DNA of 36,516 nt from Chloroflexota bacterium. GTDB lineage: Bacteria > Chloroflexota > Anaerolineae > Aggregatilineales > Phototrophicaceae. A program made the position numbers and the translations under genes. This document shows positions 8,082 through 15,087 of the stretch, piece by piece. The stretch's first letter is position 1; each line of letters begins with the position of its first letter. The stretch covers positions 1 through 36,516 of the forward strand of contig VXLV01000089.1 in the NCBI GenBank assembly GCA_009841405.1, given 5' to 3'. The notes beneath the pieces are model-generated. The model was not told the DNA's origin, did not search any database, and saw nothing but the letters and a program-made list of their open reading frames with translations.

Positions 8082-8443
8082 GTGAGCGAAGCCGTTACAA
8101 TTGACCTGCCGCTGAAAGCGGTCCGCGAATACTGCGCCAGGCACCCATTCAGCGCCTGTCTGTGTTTGGATCCGCCGCGCGTAATGAGTTGACGCCGGAG
8201 AGCGACATAGATCTTCTGGTCGAATACGATCCTGATGCGGCTGTCGGTCTTTTCGCAATCGGGGGGCATCTGATGGATCTCCAGGAAATCGTCGGCCGCA
8301 AGGTGGACCTGATTACTCCGAACGGATTGTGCAAATACATCCGCGACGAAGTACCGGAGAGCGCGAGACTCGTCTATGCCAAAGAGCCGACATGCTTTTG
8401 TCTTGAGAAATTGCGTGATATGATTGCGCTAGAACGGGGGTGA
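8082..8443 (+). pseudogene. MntA-like nucleotidyltransferase, frameshifted, no HEPN partner
   Basis: From GTG 8082 (TTGGAGGG 8 bases upstream) the reading matches the MNT protein at 8451 up to A-R-H-P, then leaves frame and stops. Adding one base after position 8146 restores P-I-Q-R-L-S-V-F-G-S and an open frame to 8443, so one base is missing. The restored protein has 120 residues with intact Gly30-Ser31, Asp42, Asp44 and Asp76. A shorter reading from GTG 8162 would start right at the catalytic motif and lacks a ribosome site. No HEPN gene follows. Instead the last 17 residues (C-L-E-K-L-R-D-M-I-A-L-E-R-G) extend past the normal MNT end and resemble the first helix of DUF86 proteins. Sequencing error and real decay cannot be told apart here. 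Confidence 0.72.
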
Positions 8444-8450
8444 GTACGCT

Positions 8451-8762
8451 ATGGGCGATACTGTTTGCGTAGAACTTCCCCAGGACAAAATCCGCGAATA
8501 CTGCGCCACGCAGCCGATACGCCGACTGTCAGTTTTTGGTTCCGCCGCGCGCAACGAATTGACCCCGGAAAGCGATATCGACTTGCTGGTCGAGTATGAG
8601 CCCGATGCGCCAGTCGGCCTGTTTTCGATGGCGCGACATATGAGAGAGTTGAGCGAAATTGTGGGACGTACAGTCGACTTGGCGACGCCAAATTCTCTGA
8701 GTCGGTATATCCGTAAAGACGTCTTGGCAAGCGCCAGGCTCATTTATGCGCAGGAGTCGTGA
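8451..8762 (+). CDS. mntA: MntA-like minimal nucleotidyltransferase antitoxin, intact
   Basis: 103 residues, the size of MNT-domain antitoxins. The catalytic GSx10DxD motif is complete (Gly30-Ser31, Asp42-Ile-Asp44), followed by L-L-V-E-Y, and the third metal-binding Asp76 is in G-R-T-V-D-L. Members of the MntA family inactivate a cognate HEPN toxin by moving AMP from ATP onto a tyrosine next to its RNase motif. The ATG at 8451 follows GGGGGTGAG at the end of the upstream frameshifted paralog. Its stop lies 17 bases inside the HEPN gene at 8746, the usual coupled arrangement. This is the one pair in the block that looks fully functional. Confidence 0.85.
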   Translation: MGDTVCVELPQDKIREYCATQPIRRLSVFGSAARNELTPESDIDLLVEYEPDAPVGLFSMARHMRELSEIVGRTVDLATPNSLSRYIRKDVLASARLIYAQES

Positions 8763-9105
8763 GAATGACCGTCTGCGTCTACAACATATGTTAGACGCAG
8801 CACAATTGGCCATTTGCTTTGTCCAGAATACGGATCCTGAGACCGTCAAGAATAGTCAGATTCTACAGAACGGCTTAGCCAAGACAATTCAGGACATTGG
8901 GGAAGCGGCGAACAACCTTACACCCGGCTTTCGCTCAGAACACCCAGAAGTTCCTTGGCGCGACATTACGGACATGCGTAATTTTTTGGTGCATGTCTAC
9001 TTTGAAATAGACCTGAACGTAATGTGGAAAACTGCCACTGAAGACTTGCCGCCACTATTGGAGTGGCTGCAAGCCATCTTTCGTTCCGACGCCTTCAAAT
9101 CATGA
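8746..9105 (+). CDS. hepT: HepT-like HEPN (DUF86) RNase toxin
   Basis: 119 residues, mostly helical. It carries the full Rx4HxY motif as R78-N-F-L-V-H83-V-Y85; Arg and His cleave RNA in this family and Tyr is the site AMPylated by MntA. Also seen are D-R-L-R-L-Q-H-M-L at the start and D-I-G-E-A-A near residue 50. The ATG at 8746 lies inside the end of the MNT gene; the next in-frame ATG (8788) would cut helix one. The last codons overlap the mobA start as ATGA (9102-9105), so toxin and cofactor-gene translation are coupled. The likely role is an RNase toxin held in check by the upstream antitoxin, perhaps for phage defence or locus retention (inference). Confidence 0.85.
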   Translation: MRRSRENDRLRLQHMLDAAQLAICFVQNTDPETVKNSQILQNGLAKTIQDIGEAANNLTPGFRSEHPEVPWRDITDMRNFLVHVYFEIDLNVMWKTATEDLPPLLEWLQAIFRSDAFKS

Positions 9106-9734
9106 AACCGGTTAAGGAATCAATTGTAGAATTTTCCCTCGCCATCATCGCCGGCGGGCAAAGCCGGCGTATGGGCCGCGACAAAGCCTTCGTCGATCTC
9201 GGCGGCATACCGCTTATCGAGCGCGTCATTCAGCGCAGCGCCAGCTTGGGCCAGGCCGAGATCATCCTCATCACCAACAAGCCGGCCGACTACGCGCATC
9301 TGGGACTGCCCATGTTCCGCGACGCCCTGCCGGACAAAGGCTCGCTGGGCGGGATTTACACCGCCCTCATGCGCGCCGCAAGCGAGTGCGTGCTGGTCCT
9401 GGCCTGCGATATGCCCTTCGTCAACGCCGACCTGCTGCGCTTTATGATCGCGCGGCTGGACGCCGATACTGACATCGTCGTGCCGCGCGTCGACGGCTAT
9501 CCCCAGGCGCTGCACGCCATCTACCGAAAGACCTGCATCCCGCCCATCCGCGCCCAGCTTGAGGCGAATCGACTGAAGATCATCCGCTTTTACGACCAGA
9601 TGCGTGTGCGCTATCTGGATGAAGCCGACTACGCCGAGCTGGATCCAGCCGGCCGCTCCTTCGCCAACCTCAACACCCCGGCCGAGCTGGAGCAAGCTCG
9701 GCAATTGCTGAAGGCGGACGCGGACGCAAACTGA
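9102..9734 (+). CDS. mobA: Molybdenum cofactor guanylyltransferase MobA
   Basis: 210 residues. MobA joins GMP from GTP to Mo-molybdopterin, giving the guanine dinucleotide form that formate dehydrogenases require. Seen: the nucleotide loop A-G-G-Q-S-R-R-M-G-R-D-K at residues 17-28, D-K-G-S-L-G-G-I near 75-85, the metal motif A-C-D-M-P-F near 100, and the late N-L-N-T-P-A-E-L signature. Start 9102 overlaps the HepT stop (ATGA), which fits the spacing of the nucleotide loop; the ORF can be extended to 9063 only inside hepT. It serves FdhA in the same cluster. An interspersed repeat and a possible new promoter follow it. Confidence 0.9.
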   Translation: MKPVKESIVEFSLAIIAGGQSRRMGRDKAFVDLGGIPLIERVIQRSASLGQAEIILITNKPADYAHLGLPMFRDALPDKGSLGGIYTALMRAASECVLVLACDMPFVNADLLRFMIARLDADTDIVVPRVDGYPQALHAIYRKTCIPPIRAQLEANRLKIIRFYDQMRVRYLDEADYAELDPAGRSFANLNTPAELEQARQLLKADADAN

Positions 9735-9758
9735 GCTAAAGCGCCATTTCAAATCGGG

Positions 9759-9790
9759 CCTTTGTGCCCTTTGTGTATTTGTGTTGTAGA
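9759..9790 (+). repeat. Interspersed CTCTGTG-type repeat, diverged copy
   Basis: A T/G-rich low-complexity element (TTTGTGCCCTTTGTG and so on) related to copies at 11614-11646, 13658-13690 and 31203-31243. All four lie between genes. This copy separates mobA from the NuoEF gene. Confidence 0.5.
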
Positions 9791-9852
9791 ACGTTTTGTC
9801 GCGACCGAGCGGCCGGAGATGTAGAGAAACGCGCGGCCCCCAATCTTTTTGT

Positions 9853-9858
9853 TACAAT
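9853..9858 (+). promoter_or_regulatory. Candidate -10 box for leaderless transcription of the NuoEF gene
   Basis: TACAAT ends 6 bases before the ATG at 9865, and no Shine-Dalgarno box is visible. That spacing would place the transcript start on or next to the start codon. No -35 match is seen. Speculative. Confidence 0.3.
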
Positions 9859-9864
9859 GAAGCT

Positions 9865-11589
9865 ATGAACGCGACAACCGATCTGGACAACGCACTGGAC
9901 GCCTACAGCGGACGTGGGCGCGAGGCGCTGCTGCCCGCCCTGTGGGATGTGCAGGGCGCGCTCGGCAGCATCAGCCCCGAGAATGTCCAGCGCATATCGC
10001 ATATCCTGCGCGTGCCGGAAGCGGACATCTACGGCGTCATCGGCTTCTACACGCTTTTTCACGAAGAGGCCACGGGACGCGGGATCATTCGCGTCTGCGC
10101 CGACCCGACCTGCGCCCTGGCGGGGGCCGATGACGCGCTGCATGGTGTTTGCGCGCGCCTGGGCATCAGCGAGGGCGAGACCACCGAAGACGGCGAATAC
10201 ACCGTCGAGCACTCGCCCTGTCTCGGCCTTTGCGATTACGCGCCGGCAGCGCTGGTCAGCGAGCGCGGCATGCCGGACAAATCGCTGCCGCGCGTGACGG
10301 CCGAGTCGCTGCTAGGCGCGTGGGACGATACCTATTTCGCGCCCGCCGGCGACGCCGAGTCGGTCATGCTGGATGCCTCGCTCGCGGACGCGCCGCAGAC
10401 CCTGGCGCAGTATGGCGATTATGCGGCGCTGCGCCAAGCGCTGGCCGATATGACGCCCGAAGAAGTTATCGCCGAAGTCGAGGCCTCCGGTTTGATCGGG
10501 CGCGGCGGCGCGGCTTTCCCCACCGGGCTGAAATGGAAGTTCACGCGGGCGGCGCCGGGCGCGGTGAAATACGTCGTTTGCAACGCGGACGAAAGCGAGC
10601 CAGGCACCTTCAAAGACCGCGTGCTGATGGAGCATCGCCCGCACCTGCTGCTGGAGGGCATCGCCCTGGCGGCGTACAGCGTCGGCGCGAGCAAAGCCTA
10701 TATCTTCATCCGCGGCGAATACCCCAAGGCGACCGCGATCCTGGCGCAGGCCATTCGCGAAGCCGAGGCGCAGGCCCTGCTCGGCGACCACATCATGGGA
10801 CGCGGCTTCTCGCTGGACATCGAGATCCGCCGCGGCGCCGGCGCCTATATTTGCGGCGAGGAGACGGCGCTCTTTGAAGCCATCGAGGGCAAGCGCGGCT
10901 TCCCGCGCATCAAGCCGCCCTACCCGACCACTTACGGTCTATTCGGCCAGCCGACGGCGGCGAACAATGTCGAGACGCTCTGCGCCGCGCCCCTGATCAT
11001 CAACCGCGGCGCTGACTGGTTTTGCAGCATCGGCACGGAAGGCAGCGCCGGGCCCAAGCTGGTCTCGGTCAGCGGGCATGTCGGGCGGCCGGGGGTCTAC
11101 GAAATCGCGCCGGGCATGACGCTGCGCCACTTTCTCGATCACGTTTGCGGTGGCGTCATCGGCGCGCTGCGGGCGGTCTTGATGGGCGGCGCGGCCGGGA
11201 CCTTCCTGCTGCCCGGCGAAATCGATGTCAAGCTGACCTTCGAGGACCTGCGCGCGGCCGGCAGCACCTTCGGCTCGGGCGCGATTATGGTCTTCAACCA
11301 GACGACCGACCTGCGTGACTTGCTGCTGCGGCTGGGGCGCTTCTTCCAGCATGAAAGCTGCGGCAAGTGCTTCCCCTGCCAGCTGGGCACGCAGCGGCAG
11401 GTCGAGATTCTGGAGCGCCTGGACGCGCCGCATGCTGGCGACCGCGAACGGCTGCTGGACGTGGGCATGACGATGACCGAAGCCTCGCTCTGCGGCCTGG
11501 GGCATACCGCCGGCATCGCCGTCATGAGCGCGATTGAGAAGTTTCCGGATATATTCGGCGCGCAGCCTTCGGTCAATAGGGCAATCTAG
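9865..11589 (+). CDS. Fused NuoE-NuoF diaphorase subunit of formate dehydrogenase
   Basis: 574 residues in two modules. Residues 1-150 are NuoE-like, with the [2Fe-2S] ligands Cys78, Cys83, Cys119 and Cys123. Residues about 190-560 are NuoF-like: G-R-G-G-A-A-F-P-T-G near 211 (FMN/NADH), N-A-D-E-S-E-P-G-T-F near 238, G-A-G-A-Y-I-C-G-E-E-T near 324, and the N3-type [4Fe-4S] ligands in S-C-G-K-C-F-P-C near 497-504 plus a late Cys in S-L-C-G-L. Such subunits pass electrons between the Fe-S chain and NAD(H). The fusion keeps both in one polypeptide; there is no C-terminal ferredoxin domain of the HydB kind. The start is the ATG at 9865; an upstream extension crosses repeat DNA. Likely partner of FdhA and the gene at 11743. 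Confidence 0.88.
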   Translation: MNATTDLDNALDAYSGRGREALLPALWDVQGALGSISPENVQRISHILRVPEADIYGVIGFYTLFHEEATGRGIIRVCADPTCALAGADDALHGVCARLGISEGETTEDGEYTVEHSPCLGLCDYAPAALVSERGMPDKSLPRVTAESLLGAWDDTYFAPAGDAESVMLDASLADAPQTLAQYGDYAALRQALADMTPEEVIAEVEASGLIGRGGAAFPTGLKWKFTRAAPGAVKYVVCNADESEPGTFKDRVLMEHRPHLLLEGIALAAYSVGASKAYIFIRGEYPKATAILAQAIREAEAQALLGDHIMGRGFSLDIEIRRGAGAYICGEETALFEAIEGKRGFPRIKPPYPTTYGLFGQPTAANNVETLCAAPLIINRGADWFCSIGTEGSAGPKLVSVSGHVGRPGVYEIAPGMTLRHFLDHVCGGVIGALRAVLMGGAAGTFLLPGEIDVKLTFEDLRAAGSTFGSGAIMVFNQTTDLRDLLLRLGRFFQHESCGKCFPCQLGTQRQVEILERLDAPHAGDRERLLDVGMTMTEASLCGLGHTAGIAVMSAIEKFPDIFGAQPSVNRAI

Positions 11590-11613
11590 AGCGATGGCGC
11601 TTGCACAAATGAT

Positions 11614-11646
11614 TAACCACAGAGAACACAGAGAGCACAGAGAAAG
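11614..11646 (-). repeat. Interspersed CTCTGTG-type repeat
   Basis: ACCACAGAGAACACAGAGAG and onward, the reverse-oriented copy of the element at 13658-13690. It lies in the 153-base gap between the NuoEF gene and the Fe-S subunit gene. Confidence 0.65.
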
Positions 11647-11687
11647 TCTGGTCCGCAAAAGAGGAATTGCCTGTGAAATTAGGGTGC

Positions 11688-11713
11688 TGTAGGGGCTACC
11701 CATTGGGTCGCCC
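11688..11713 (+). repeat. TGTAGGGGC palindromic element
   Basis: A TGTAGG head followed by an imperfect hairpin with arms GGCTACCC and GGGTCGCC around ATT. It is the same 26-base unit as at 15029, 21078 and 22002-22110, in the gap before the Fe-S subunit. Confidence 0.75.
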
Positions 11714-11742
11714 GACAAAGCGAAGATCTTGGGTACAACCAT

Positions 11743-12447
11743 ATGACAGACGACACAATCAACCTCACAATTGACGGCGAGACGATCACCGTCCCGCGCG
11801 GAGCGACCCTGCTCGACGCCGCGCAGGCCGCCGGCATCGACATCCCGGTCATCTGCTATCACGAAGCGACCACGCCCAACGGCCTCTGCCGCATCTGCGT
11901 CGTCGACGTCGACGGCGGCCGCGTCTTGCAGCCGGCTTGCGTCGCCGAATGCCAGGCCGACACCCAGGTCGAAACCCGAAACACGCGCGTCCTGCGCAGC
12001 CGCCGCACCATCCTCGAGATGCTCAACGCCTCAGTCAACCTGGAGCAGGCGCCCGAGATTCAGCAGATGATGACGGATTACGACGCCGATGGCGCGCGCT
12101 TCCCCGACGCTCAACTGCGCGAAGCTGAAGTTATCGACGACAACCCCTTCTACGTGCGCGATTACGAGCAGTGCGTGCTCTGCTGGCGCTGCGTGCAGGT
12201 CTGCGCCGAGGACGCGCAATATACCTTCGCGCTGACGCTGAAGAATCGCGGGCACGAGACGTCTGTCGCGACTGCGTTTGACATCAGCATGACCGAGTCG
12301 CCCTGCGTCTTCTGCGGGCAATGCGTCGGCGTCTGCCCGACCGGCGCGCTCAAGCCGAAAGTCGAGTGGGGCATGGAGCAGGGCTGGGACGCGCGTGAAA
12401 TGCGCCGCGCCACCCGCCGCCCAAGGAAGCGCGAAGATGGCGCTTAA
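11743..12447 (+). CDS. Small iron-sulfur subunit (NuoG-N/HoxU-like) of formate dehydrogenase
   Basis: 234 residues. An N-terminal ferredoxin domain has [2Fe-2S] ligands Cys38, Cys49, Cys52 and Cys66. Two [4Fe-4S] ferredoxin repeats follow at Cys144/147/150/154 and Cys188/191/194/198. Between them, where NuoG and HoxU carry a His-Cys3 cluster (HxxxCxxC...C), the segment at about 91-120 has no Cys or His at all, so that cluster is missing. The role is to carry electrons between FdhA and NuoEF in the cytoplasm. The frame overlaps fdhD by 11 bases. There is no clear ribosome site before 11743; repeats fill the upstream gap. Length suits a separated N-terminal part of an FdsA-like subunit. Confidence 0.85.
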   Translation: MTDDTINLTIDGETITVPRGATLLDAAQAAGIDIPVICYHEATTPNGLCRICVVDVDGGRVLQPACVAECQADTQVETRNTRVLRSRRTILEMLNASVNLEQAPEIQQMMTDYDADGARFPDAQLREAEVIDDNPFYVRDYEQCVLCWRCVQVCAEDAQYTFALTLKNRGHETSVATAFDISMTESPCVFCGQCVGVCPTGALKPKVEWGMEQGWDAREMRRATRRPRKREDGA

Positions 12448-13231
12448 ACCAGAAGCGCTCGCCGGCGCCCTGCCCGTCACCTACCAGCTGATCGAAGGCG
12501 AAGACCGGCGGCAGGTGGAAGGCGGCGTCATTGACGAAGGCCTGCTGTCGATTTATGTCAACGGCGAGTCGCTGGCGACCATGATGTGCAGCCCGCTGCA
12601 ACTGGAAGCGCTAACTGTCGGCTTCCTCTACAACGAAGTCGTCATAGAGTCCGCCGCCGAAATCGCTCTCTTGCAATTGAACCAGAGCCGGAGCGTCGCC
12701 GATGTCATCCTGACGCGCGACGAGGTGAAACTGCCGCGGCGCATGATCCTGACCACGGGTTGCGGCGGCGGCGTCACCGGGCAAGTGCTGTCGGAGAGTT
12801 ATCCGGCGCTGGAATCCGACTTCGTCGCCGCGCCTGCCCTCATCACCCGACTGATGCGGCAACTGCAGGGCGCGGCGCGGCTCTACAATGCCGTGCGCGG
12901 CGTGCACACGGCCGTGCTGGGCGACGAGACCGGTGTGCTCGTCAGCGCCGAGGATGTTGGCCGGCACAACGCCGTCGACAAAGTCGCCGGTCAGGCGCTG
13001 CTGGACGACATCGCCACGCGCGACCGCATTCTATTGACAAGCGGGCGCATCAGTTCGGAGATGCTGGGCAAGGCGCGGCGCATGGCGGCGCCGATCGTCG
13101 CCAGCCGCACCGCGCCGACCAGCATCACCCTGGAATTGGCGGAAGCCTGGAATATCTGCGTCATCGGCTATGTGCGCCAAGGCGGAATGCGCGTCTACAC
13201 GCACGGCTGGCGGCTGGGTTTGGATGGCTAG
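12437..13231 (+). CDS. fdhD: Formate dehydrogenase accessory sulfurtransferase FdhD
   Basis: 264 residues. FdhD passes sulfur from a cysteine desulfurase to the Mo cofactor of formate dehydrogenase. Seen: the loop T-T-G-C-G-G-G-V at residues 106-113, [11 protein letters not shown] near 170-180, and S-G-R-I-S-S-E-M and I-V-A-S-R-T-A-P-T further on, all family signatures. The usual CxxC has only its first Cys (Cys109); the second position is Gly. AAGGAAG at 12423-12429 is 7 bases before the ATG, and the start lies within the end of the Fe-S subunit gene. An extension to 12395 lies wholly inside that gene. The position next to the Fdh subunits matches its job. Confidence 0.9.
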   Translation: MALKPEALAGALPVTYQLIEGEDRRQVEGGVIDEGLLSIYVNGESLATMMCSPLQLEALTVGFLYNEVVIESAAEIALLQLNQSRSVADVILTRDEVKLPRRMILTTGCGGGVTGQVLSESYPALESDFVAAPALITRLMRQLQGAARLYNAVRGVHTAVLGDETGVLVSAEDVGRHNAVDKVAGQALLDDIATRDRILLTSGRISSEMLGKARRMAAPIVASRTAPTSITLELAEAWNICVIGYVRQGGMRVYTHGWRLGLDG

Positions 13232-13254
13232 CGCCGTGCTACTCAAAGGGGACT

Positions 13255-13279
13255 TGTAGGGGCGAGCCTTGGCTCGTCC
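13255..13279 (+). repeat. TGTAGGGGC palindromic element
   Basis: TGTAGG head and hairpin arms GGCGAGCC and GGCTCGTC around TT. It lies just after fdhD. The arms differ from other copies, yet still pair. Confidence 0.7.
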
Positions 13280-13294
13280 GCGAGCGCGCGAAAA

Positions 13295-13504
13295 CTACGG
13301 CAGAGCCGGCAGACGCGACAGGAGATAGCCAATGATAAGTGTGGCGATCCCCAGCACGATAATCAGCGTCCAACGCCAGTTGTCGAGCTTGCCTTCTATA
13401 CGCGTCAAGATGACTTTGATTTCGCCCATGTCCTTGGCGTAGTCTTCTTTCGCTACTTTATGGTCAAGTTCTGATCGGACGACTTCTACGTCAGTCGAGG
13501 CCAT
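13295..13504 (-). CDS. Small membrane protein with charged N-terminal helix
   Basis: 69 residues, family not recognised. Residues 1-43 are charged and likely helical or coiled-coil (V-V-R-S-E-L-D-H-K-V-A-K-E-D). Residues 44-63 (W-T-L-I-I-V-L-G-I-A-T and on) form one membrane segment. The layout recalls XhlA-like or DUF1640-like small proteins, but no diagnostic motif is seen. It is antisense to the flow of the Fdh cluster, between fdhD and moeA. A weak GAGACGA precedes the start. Confidence 0.5.
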   Translation of the reverse strand: MASTDVEVVRSELDHKVAKEDYAKDMGEIKVILTRIEGKLDNWRWTLIIVLGIATLIIGYLLSRLPALP

Positions 13505-13657
13505 GATTCGTCTCGTCGCTAGTTGACTATCTACAATATAGCAGTATTGCAGTCCAAAGTATAGATATTCGCTTTCAACCTCAAAGCTGACGATCGTATG
13601 TCCAAGACTCTTTAGCGACCAAACGTTCCAACACAGCGCACGATGCCTGCACCCCTC

Positions 13658-13690
13658 CGTTTCTCTGTGTCGCTGTGTCTCTGTGGTAAA
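13658..13690 (+). repeat. Interspersed CTCTGTG-type repeat
   Basis: TTTCTCTGTGTCGCTGTGTC and onward, ending in CTGTGGTAAAA, in the gap before moeA. It is the reverse complement of the kind of unit at 11614-11646. Confidence 0.65.
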
Positions 13691-13725
13691 ATTTTTGTGT
13701 GTAGACCACGCTCAGAAAAGTTGCC

Positions 13726-14964
13726 ATGCCCTCACCCGAATTCTTCCAGGTCATGCCCGTCAGCGATGCGCTGCGGCACCTTGAAACGCACTGGCAGCCC
13801 GGTCCGCAAATCGAGACCATCACGACCGCCGATGCCCTGGACCGCGTACTGGCGGCGCCTATCGCCTCGCCGGAGCAAGTCCCGGCTTTTCGCAAGAGCA
13901 CGGTTGACGGCTACGCCCTGCGCGCGGCCGATACCTTCGGCGCCAGCCAATCACTGCCCGCATTTCTGACAGTCGGCGGCGAACTTGCGATGGGCGAGGC
14001 GCCGGCGTTGGATGTCGGCGCGGGCGAGGCGCTGCTGATCCACACCGGCGGCATGCTGCCGACAGGCGCCGACGCCGTCGCGATGGTCGAGCACACACAA
14101 GCCGCGGGCGCGGGGGAAATCGAAGTGCTGCGCGCGGCCGCGCCGGGCGAAAATGTGATTCATGCCGGCGAAGACATCGGCGCCGGCGAGCGCATCCTGC
14201 CCGCCCGGCGGCGCTTGCGCTCGCAGGACATCGGCGGTCTGCTGGCGGTCGGCATCGCCTCGGTAGACGTGCTGCGTCAACCGCGAGTCGGAATCTTGAG
14301 CTGCGGCGATGAATTGCTGCCGCCGGAAGCCGCAGCGCCGCCGCCCGGGAAAGTGCGCGATATCAACGCCTATACGCTAAGCGCGCTGGCGCGGAAGCTG
14401 GGCGCGCGGCCTCTGCGCCTCGGCATCGCTTCGGATGACTTCGCCGACTATCAGCGGCGGGCGCGGGACGGTATCGCCGCATGTGATATCCTCCTGCTCA
14501 GCGCCGGCAGTTCGGTCTCGGAGCGGGACTACACCCGCGATGTCATCGACGGCCTGGGGCAGCCGGGCATCCTGCAGCACGGCTTGGCCGTCAAACCGGG
14601 CAAGCCGACCATCCTGGCGCTCTGCGACAACAAGCCGGTCATCGGGCTGCCGGGCAATCCGGTCTCAGCGCTGCTGGTGGCGCGCCAGTTGCTGCCCGCG
14701 CTGGTCGCGCGTTACTGCGGCCAGCCCCTGGAGACGCCGCGCGTTGTCAGCGCGCGCTTGACGCAACGAATCGCTTCCGTGACCGGGCGCGAAGACTGGG
14801 TGGCCCTGCGCCTCAGCGAGGGCGAGGGCGGCATGCGCGCGGAGCCTGTCTTCGGCAAATCAAACTTGATTTTCACCCTGGTAGCGGCGGATGCCCTGCT
14901 GCGCGTCCCGCTAAATGCGGGCGGCTACGACGCCGGCGCCCTGGTTGATGTCGAGCTGTTTTGA
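13726..14964 (+). CDS. moeA: Molybdopterin molybdenumtransferase MoeA
   Basis: 412 residues, the normal MoeA length. MoeA inserts molybdate (or tungstate) into adenylylated molybdopterin. Seen: P-A-F-R-K-S-T-V-D-G-Y-A near residues 54-65 (active-site Asp), H-T-G-G-M-L-P-T-G-A-D-A near 105-116, the MPT-binding domain with S-C-G-D-E-L, D-I-N-A-Y-T and S-A-G-S-S-V-S-E-R-D, then G-L-P-G-N-P-V-S-A-L, and a beta-barrel C-terminal domain. It follows a 490-base stretch with a small opposite-strand gene, so it may have its own promoter. The longer paralog at 15088 is only about 120 bases downstream; they probably share work for the formate dehydrogenase. Confidence 0.9.
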   Translation: MPSPEFFQVMPVSDALRHLETHWQPGPQIETITTADALDRVLAAPIASPEQVPAFRKSTVDGYALRAADTFGASQSLPAFLTVGGELAMGEAPALDVGAGEALLIHTGGMLPTGADAVAMVEHTQAAGAGEIEVLRAAAPGENVIHAGEDIGAGERILPARRRLRSQDIGGLLAVGIASVDVLRQPRVGILSCGDELLPPEAAAPPPGKVRDINAYTLSALARKLGARPLRLGIASDDFADYQRRARDGIAACDILLLSAGSSVSERDYTRDVIDGLGQPGILQHGLAVKPGKPTILALCDNKPVIGLPGNPVSALLVARQLLPALVARYCGQPLETPRVVSARLTQRIASVTGREDWVALRLSEGEGGMRAEPVFGKSNLIFTLVAADALLRVPLNAGGYDAGALVDVELF

Positions 14965-15028
14965 AAAAGCCCATGATTGCAATGAGGAATTCTGGCCGTA
15001 TAAGTACATTGGCATAACCTTAGGATAT

Positions 15029-15054
15029 TGTAGGGGCTACTCTGTGAGTCGCCC
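15029..15054 (+). repeat. TGTAGGGGC palindromic element
   Basis: TGTAGG head and arms GGCTACTC and GAGTCGCC around TGT (one mismatch). It lies in the gap between the two moeA genes. Confidence 0.75.
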
Positions 15055-15087
15055 ATCTGCTGCAAGAGTCGGAACTTCTCGAATGCC

